From Alphaproteobacteria bacterium (GTDB lineage: Bacteria > Pseudomonadota > Alphaproteobacteria > Micropepsales > Micropepsaceae), in NCBI GenBank assembly GCA_003451645.1, contig DMER01000047.1, positions 7,728-17,462 on the forward strand: 9,735 nt of DNA, given 5' to 3'. A program made the translations under genes and the position numbers. A model generated the notes under the pieces. It was not told the origin of the DNA. It searched no databases and saw nothing but the letters and a program-made list of their open reading frames with translations. Each line of letters begins with the position of its first letter. The stretch's first letter is position 1. Of this stretch, positions 6,183 to 9,735 are shown piece by piece.

Positions 6183-7361
6183 GTGGAACCATCAGACACC
6201 GCGTATAAGCCCACACAGGCCTCGCTGGTTGTCGGCGTGGATGCCTCGCGCAGCCGGTCAGGTGGGGCGATCGCGCATGTCCTCGGCTTCTTACGTTGCG
6301 GCGATCCGCGAGCCCACGGCATCAAGACCGTCCATTTGTGGGCCCACGACAAGCTTCTCGACGCCGTGGAGAAGGCACCATGGCTTGTTTTGCATGAGGT
6401 GCCAGCCAGCCGCCGCTCGATCATTCACCAATTGATGTGGCAACGGCGCACACTGCCCAAGCTCGCAAAAGAGCTTGGTGTGCTTGCGATGTTCAATACT
6501 GATGCGGGATCGGTGTGTCCCTTTCAACCCTCTATCACGCTGAGCCAAGACATGCTGTCGTACGAGCCCGGTGAAATGCAACGTTACCCATGGCCGTCTC
6601 GCGCGCGGATTAGGCTTGAGGCACTTCGATTTGTGCAGTTGCACCGCTTGAGAAGCAGCAGCGTGGCGGTCTTTTTGACCCGGCATGCCGCAAAGGTTAT
6701 TGGTGCCCTCACGCCTCTGCGCAAATCTGCGATTATTGCTCACGGGATCGACGAAAAGTTCTCCAGAGTGGCCATGACCGACCGGTATTTTCCTGCCTCT
6801 GGCCCGATTCGCGCGCTGTACGTTTCAAATGCGGCGCCTTACAAGCATCAATGGCATGTTGTTGATGCCGTGGCCCGCGTACGCCAGACCTCCGGCATTG
6901 ACTTGCGCCTTCGTCTCGTTGGCGGTGGGCAGGGGCACGCGCAAGAACGGTTGGACGCCGCAATCCGGCAGTATGACCCTTCTGGTCAGTTCGTTGAGCA
7001 CATTGCATTCGTGCCGCACGATCGGATTGCAGGAGAACTGAAAGACGCAGACTTGTTTGTGTTCGCGTCGAGTTGTGAAAACCTGCCTATAACTCTTCTT
7101 GAGGCTATGGCTGCGGGGCTACCCATCGCGACGTCCAACAGAGGTCCGATGCCCGAGGTGATGGGTCCTGACGCTTGCTACTTCGACCCAGAGGCGCCCG
7201 AGAGTATCGCCACGGCGCTCTCGAAAGTGCTGTCTTCAAGTGGTTTACGACAGCGCATCATGCAGGATGCGAGAGTTCGAGCAGCGGGATATACTTGGGA
7301 GCGCTGCTCAAATGAGACGTGGGCGTTACTAGCCGACGTTGCGAAATCAAGTAATCATTGA
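6183..7361 (+). CDS. GT4-family glycosyltransferase (second)
   Basis: GT-B glycosyltransferase of 392 residues from this start. The N-terminal half carries RSGGAIAHV (25-33) and a family-typical segment with VHLWAHDKLL and LSQDMLSYE. The C-terminal half shows HGI (187-189), the nucleotide-domain strand ALYVSNAAPYKHQ (211-223), LVGGG (245-249), the EX7E motif at Glu299 and Glu307 in CENLPITLLEA, and AAGLPIATS. This pattern is GT4/GT1-type group 1, retaining. Donor and acceptor are unknown. The open frame extends back to GTG 6102 inside the methyltransferase gene, but those 27 extra residues do not look like a glycosyltransferase N-terminus, so GTG 6183, just after the methyltransferase stop, is preferred; no good ribosome binding site is seen for either. 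Its TGA (7359-7361) overlaps a TTG in the frame of the amidotransferase. It is clearly different from the first GT4 enzyme and probably makes another linkage. Confidence 0.9.
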   Translation: MEPSDTAYKPTQASLVVGVDASRSRSGGAIAHVLGFLRCGDPRAHGIKTVHLWAHDKLLDAVEKAPWLVLHEVPASRRSIIHQLMWQRRTLPKLAKELGVLAMFNTDAGSVCPFQPSITLSQDMLSYEPGEMQRYPWPSRARIRLEALRFVQLHRLRSSSVAVFLTRHAAKVIGALTPLRKSAIIAHGIDEKFSRVAMTDRYFPASGPIRALYVSNAAPYKHQWHVVDAVARVRQTSGIDLRLRLVGGGQGHAQERLDAAIRQYDPSGQFVEHIAFVPHDRIAGELKDADLFVFASSCENLPITLLEAMAAGLPIATSNRGPMPEVMGPDACYFDPEAPESIATALSKVLSSSGLRQRIMQDARVRAAGYTWERCSNETWALLADVAKSSNH

Positions 7362-7369
7362 GAGAGCAC

Positions 7370-8494
7370 ATGAGGATCTGCACCAACTGCGTGATGGATA
7401 CGACCGACAGCGCCATTGTTTTCGATGAGCGTGGTGTCTGCGACCATTGCAATACCTTCTACACCCAGGTGAAGCCCAACTGGCACACGGGTGAAAAAGG
7501 CAAAGCCGAGCTCGATCGCATGGTTGAGACCATCCGCGCGGCGGGCAAAGGCAAGGATTTCGACTGTATCATCGGGATGAGCGGTGGCATCGATAGCTCC
7601 TATCTCGTTTATGCTGCTAAAGAGGTCATGGGCCTCAGGCCGCTGGTCTTCCATGTCGATGCAGGCTGGAACTCCCAGATCGCGGTGAACAATATCGAAC
7701 GTCTCGTGGACGGGCTGGGCCTCGATCTATTCACCGAGGTGATCGACTGGGAGGAAATGAAAGACCTGCAGCGCGCCTTTTTCCGCTCTGGCGTGCCGCA
7801 CATCGACACACCGCAAGACCACTCCTTTTTCGCTACCATGTACAAGTTCGCCACCCAACATGGCGTCAAGCACATCCTCACGGGCGCGAACTACTCGACG
7901 GAGTGCATTCGCAATCCCATGGAGTGGATGTATTTCCAATCCGACGTGCGTCAGATCCGCGACATTCATCAGCAATTCGGCGGGCGCCCATTGCGAAACT
8001 TCCCGCTGACCTCGATCCTTTGGCACAAGGCATGGCTGCCTTATGTGCGCGGCATCAAGGTGCTGCGGCCGCTTAATTCCATGCCGTACATCAAAACCGA
8101 GGCGCGGCAATTGCTAATGGACCGCTTTGGCTGGCAACCCTATCCGCAAAAGCATTTCGAATCCCGCTTCACGCGGTTCTATGAAAGTTATTGGCTGCCG
8201 GAGCGTTTTGGTTATGACGTGCGCAAAGTCCAGTTCTCCAGCCTCATTGTGACGGGTCAGATGACACGCGACGAGGCCCTGGCCGAGCTGCAAAAGCCGC
8301 CCTATGACGCTGAAACCATTGGGCAAGAGATCGAGTTTGTTGCCAACAAGCTCGACATCACAGTTGATGAGCTCAAAAGCTATTTGGCACTGCCCAAGAA
8401 GACCTATCGGGATTACAAGAACCAGGAGGATATCTACCGGATCGGTGCGCGGGTCATGCGTGCGCTTGGCATTGAGCGTGGGGGCAAGCGGTGA
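7370..8494 (+). CDS. wbpG: N-acetyl sugar amidotransferase (WbpG/PseA/WbuX type)
   Basis: ATP-dependent amidotransferase of 374 residues that converts an N-acetyl group on a sugar into an acetamidino group, using ammonia supplied by a HisH/HisF pair (known for WbpG in P. aeruginosa and by homology for PseA). Two N-terminal Cys pairs, CTNC (4-7) and CDHC (24-27), could bind zinc. The PP-loop ATP-pyrophosphatase signature SGGIDSS (71-77) follows IIGM, and TGANYSTE (171-178) and a conserved-looking aromatic/basic segment beginning KHFESRFTRFYE (261-272) are typical of the family. ATG 7370 gives the standard family N-terminus (MRICTNCVMDTTD) and has AGAGAG upstream; an in-frame TTG at 7358 would add four residues and overlap the preceding stop. 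Its stop overlaps the hisH GTG. The presence of hisH and a hisF paralogue immediately after it makes the amidino-sugar role strong. Which sugar is modified is not shown. Confidence 0.93.
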   Translation: MRICTNCVMDTTDSAIVFDERGVCDHCNTFYTQVKPNWHTGEKGKAELDRMVETIRAAGKGKDFDCIIGMSGGIDSSYLVYAAKEVMGLRPLVFHVDAGWNSQIAVNNIERLVDGLGLDLFTEVIDWEEMKDLQRAFFRSGVPHIDTPQDHSFFATMYKFATQHGVKHILTGANYSTECIRNPMEWMYFQSDVRQIRDIHQQFGGRPLRNFPLTSILWHKAWLPYVRGIKVLRPLNSMPYIKTEARQLLMDRFGWQPYPQKHFESRFTRFYESYWLPERFGYDVRKVQFSSLIVTGQMTRDEALAELQKPPYDAETIGQEIEFVANKLDITVDELKSYLALPKKTYRDYKNQEDIYRIGARVMRALGIERGGKR

Positions 8495-9102
8495 TTGGGA
8501 TCGTCGATTACGGTCTTGGCAATGTCCGTGCCTTTGAGAACATCTACCGGCGTTTGGGTATTGCCGCCGAGCCTGTGCGCAACGCGGCGGAACTTGAGGC
8601 CGCTGACAGGTTGATCTTGCCTGGCGTCGGTGCCTTTGACTGGGCCATGGCGCGGCTGACTGAGTCTGGAATGATTGACCCCTTAAACAGGCGCGTCCTC
8701 AAGGACGGGGTCCCCGTTCTTGGCGTCTGCGTCGGCATGCAGATCATGGCCCAAGGCAGCGATGAGGGCACCGCCGCAGGGCTTGGCTGGATCGACGGGC
8801 GGGTCGAGCGTTTTCGCGACGAATGGTTCAATACGCGGACGCATCTGCCGCATATGGGCTGGAACGATATCGAGGTCGCGGGCAAGCCCGCATTGTTCTC
8901 CGAGATGGCGGCGCCGCGCTTCTACTTCTTGCACTCCTATTTCTTTCATCCCGTTGACGAGGGCCATGTTGTGGCACGAACGCATTACGGCCAAGTCTTT
9001 GCCTCTGCCATCCGCCGGGACAATATCTGGGCGACGCAGTTCCATCCTGAAAAAAGCCACGACTGGGGCGTCCAGCTGTTGCGCAATTTCGCCGAAGTCT
9101 GA
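8491..9102 (+). CDS. hisH: HisH-type glutamine amidotransferase subunit (second-copy type)
   Basis: Class I glutaminase of 203 residues, about the normal HisH length. It hydrolyses glutamine and passes ammonia to its HisF-like partner. The catalytic triad is intact: Cys80 in LGVCVGMQ, His185 and Glu187 in QFHPEKSHDWG. The oxyanion-strand motif PGVGAFD (44-50) and MGWNDI (122-127) are also present. The GTG start overlaps the amidotransferase stop (GTGA 8491-8494), with a G-run at 8480-8484 as a possible ribosome binding site, so translation is probably coupled. Placement after an N-acetyl sugar amidotransferase, and not among his genes, indicates the HisH2/WbuY role in amidino-sugar synthesis rather than histidine biosynthesis, though the sequence alone would also fit a true HisH. 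Confidence 0.93.
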   Translation: MIGIVDYGLGNVRAFENIYRRLGIAAEPVRNAAELEAADRLILPGVGAFDWAMARLTESGMIDPLNRRVLKDGVPVLGVCVGMQIMAQGSDEGTAAGLGWIDGRVERFRDEWFNTRTHLPHMGWNDIEVAGKPALFSEMAAPRFYFLHSYFFHPVDEGHVVARTHYGQVFASAIRRDNIWATQFHPEKSHDWGVQLLRNFAEV

Positions 9103-9104
9103 CC

Positions 9105-9735
9105 ATGTTGCGTCCCCGCCTCATTCCCTGCCTGCTCGTTCAGAATCAGGGCCTTGTGAAGACCCGCCGCTTTGGCGAACCGAAATATGTCGGCGACCCG
9201 ATCAATGCGGTGCGCATCTTCAACGAGAAGGTCGTTGACGAGCTCATGGTGATCGACATTGACGCGACCGTGAAAGGGCGGGAACCCGATTACCGGATGA
9301 TCGCAAACCTCGCGACCGAATGCCGGATGCCTTTGTGTTATGGCGGTGGCGTTAGCAGCAGCGCGCAGATCGAACGTATCATCGGTCTTGGGGTGGAGAA
9401 AGTCGCGCTATCGTCGGCCGCGCTCGCACGTCCCGCTCTGATTGAAGAAGCCGCAAAGCACGTGGGTTCGCAAAGCGTGGTTGTCGTACTCGACATCCGG
9501 AAGAGCGGCCTGCTGCGCCGCTTGGAGATCGTGACGCATAATGCAACCCGCCAGACCGGTATCGATCCGGCCGCCTTTGTGCGCGAAGCAACACAACGCG
9601 GTGCCGGTGAGATCGTCATCAATAATGTCGATCGCGATGGGATGATGGAAGGCTTTGATCTTGAGCTCGTGGAGAAATTGCGCCGCGAGACGTCTCTTCC
9701 GATGACCGTCATGGGTGGTGCGGGCTCACTGGACC
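9105..9735 (+). CDS. wbuZ: HisF-like ammonia-channelling protein WbuZ (HisF2), 3' end beyond window
   Basis: The first 210 residues of a TIM-barrel HisF paralogue, cut by the window edge (true HisF is about 250 residues). Alignment from memory to Thermotoga HisF is collinear for the first 133 or so residues. Arg5, Glu46 and Lys99 match the ammonia-gate residues, and Glu169 matches gate residue Glu167 after a two-residue insertion. Asp130 (VVVLD) is kept, as are GGGV (80-83) and DRDG (176-179). The general acid/base Asp11 is replaced by Leu (IPCLLVQNQGLVK), and the later motif reads NNVDRDGMMEG instead of the usual TSIDRDGTKSG. This pattern fits the glycosyl-amidation-associated WbuZ clade. 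The protein would dock the HisH subunit and deliver ammonia to the sugar amidotransferase, not make imidazole glycerol phosphate. ATG 9105 lies two bases after the hisH stop, with no obvious ribosome binding site, suggesting coupling. Confidence 0.92.
   Translation, partial: MLRPRLIPCLLVQNQGLVKTRRFGEPKYVGDPINAVRIFNEKVVDELMVIDIDATVKGREPDYRMIANLATECRMPLCYGGGVSSSAQIERIIGLGVEKVALSSAALARPALIEEAAKHVGSQSVVVVLDIRKSGLLRRLEIVTHNATRQTGIDPAAFVREATQRGAGEIVINNVDRDGMMEGFDLELVEKLRRETSLPMTVMGGAGSLD

Noticed and set aside
8491..9735. Histidine biosynthesis operon
   Set aside because: HisH and HisF homologues are present, but they sit behind a sugar amidotransferase and the HisF copy lacks Asp11; no other his gene is nearby.

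Overview
The window is the interior of a bacterial surface-polysaccharide (O-antigen or capsule type) gene cluster of the Wzx/Wzy-dependent kind. All supported genes lie on the plus strand and read as one operon. Moderate to high GC, frequent GTG/TTG starts and proteobacterial-looking proteins suggest a Gram-negative proteobacterium, perhaps an alphaproteobacterium. That placement is inference; nothing here fixes the taxon.

Layout, left to right. Bases 1-40 probably hold the last codons of an upstream gene whose TGA overlaps the ATG of a Wzy-like polymerase (37-1428). A GT4 glycosyltransferase (about 1425-2543) and a Wzx flippase (2540-3790) follow, joined by overlapping stop/start codons. 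Next is a looser stretch (3791-5385) with two separate left-handed beta-helix (hexapeptide) acyltransferases, with non-coding gaps of 92, 101 and 187 bases before, between and after them. Then comes a second tight block: a SAM-dependent methyltransferase (5386-6177), a second GT4 glycosyltransferase (about 6183-7361), a WbpG/PseA-type N-acetyl sugar amidotransferase (7370-8494), a HisH-type glutaminase (8491-9102) and a WbuZ-type HisF paralogue (9105 to beyond the window end).

How they work together (inference from families): HisH would release ammonia from glutamine, the HisF-like barrel would channel it, and the amidotransferase would use it with ATP to turn an N-acetyl group on a sugar into an acetamidino (amidine) group, as in the WbpG-HisH2-HisF2 system of Pseudomonas aeruginosa. 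Two GT4 enzymes add sugars to the lipid-linked repeat unit, the acyltransferases and methyltransferase decorate it, Wzx flips it and Wzy polymerises it. The genes for making the nucleotide sugar and for the initiating phosphosugar transferase are not in the window, so the sugar cannot be named.

The clearest molecular observation is that the HisF-like protein lacks the Asp11 needed for imidazole glycerol phosphate synthesis but keeps Asp130 and the four ammonia-gate residues. This marks it as an ammonia-delivery specialist rather than a histidine enzyme. I see no RNA genes, CRISPR, insertion sequences or phage genes, and no strong case for a wholly undescribed system.
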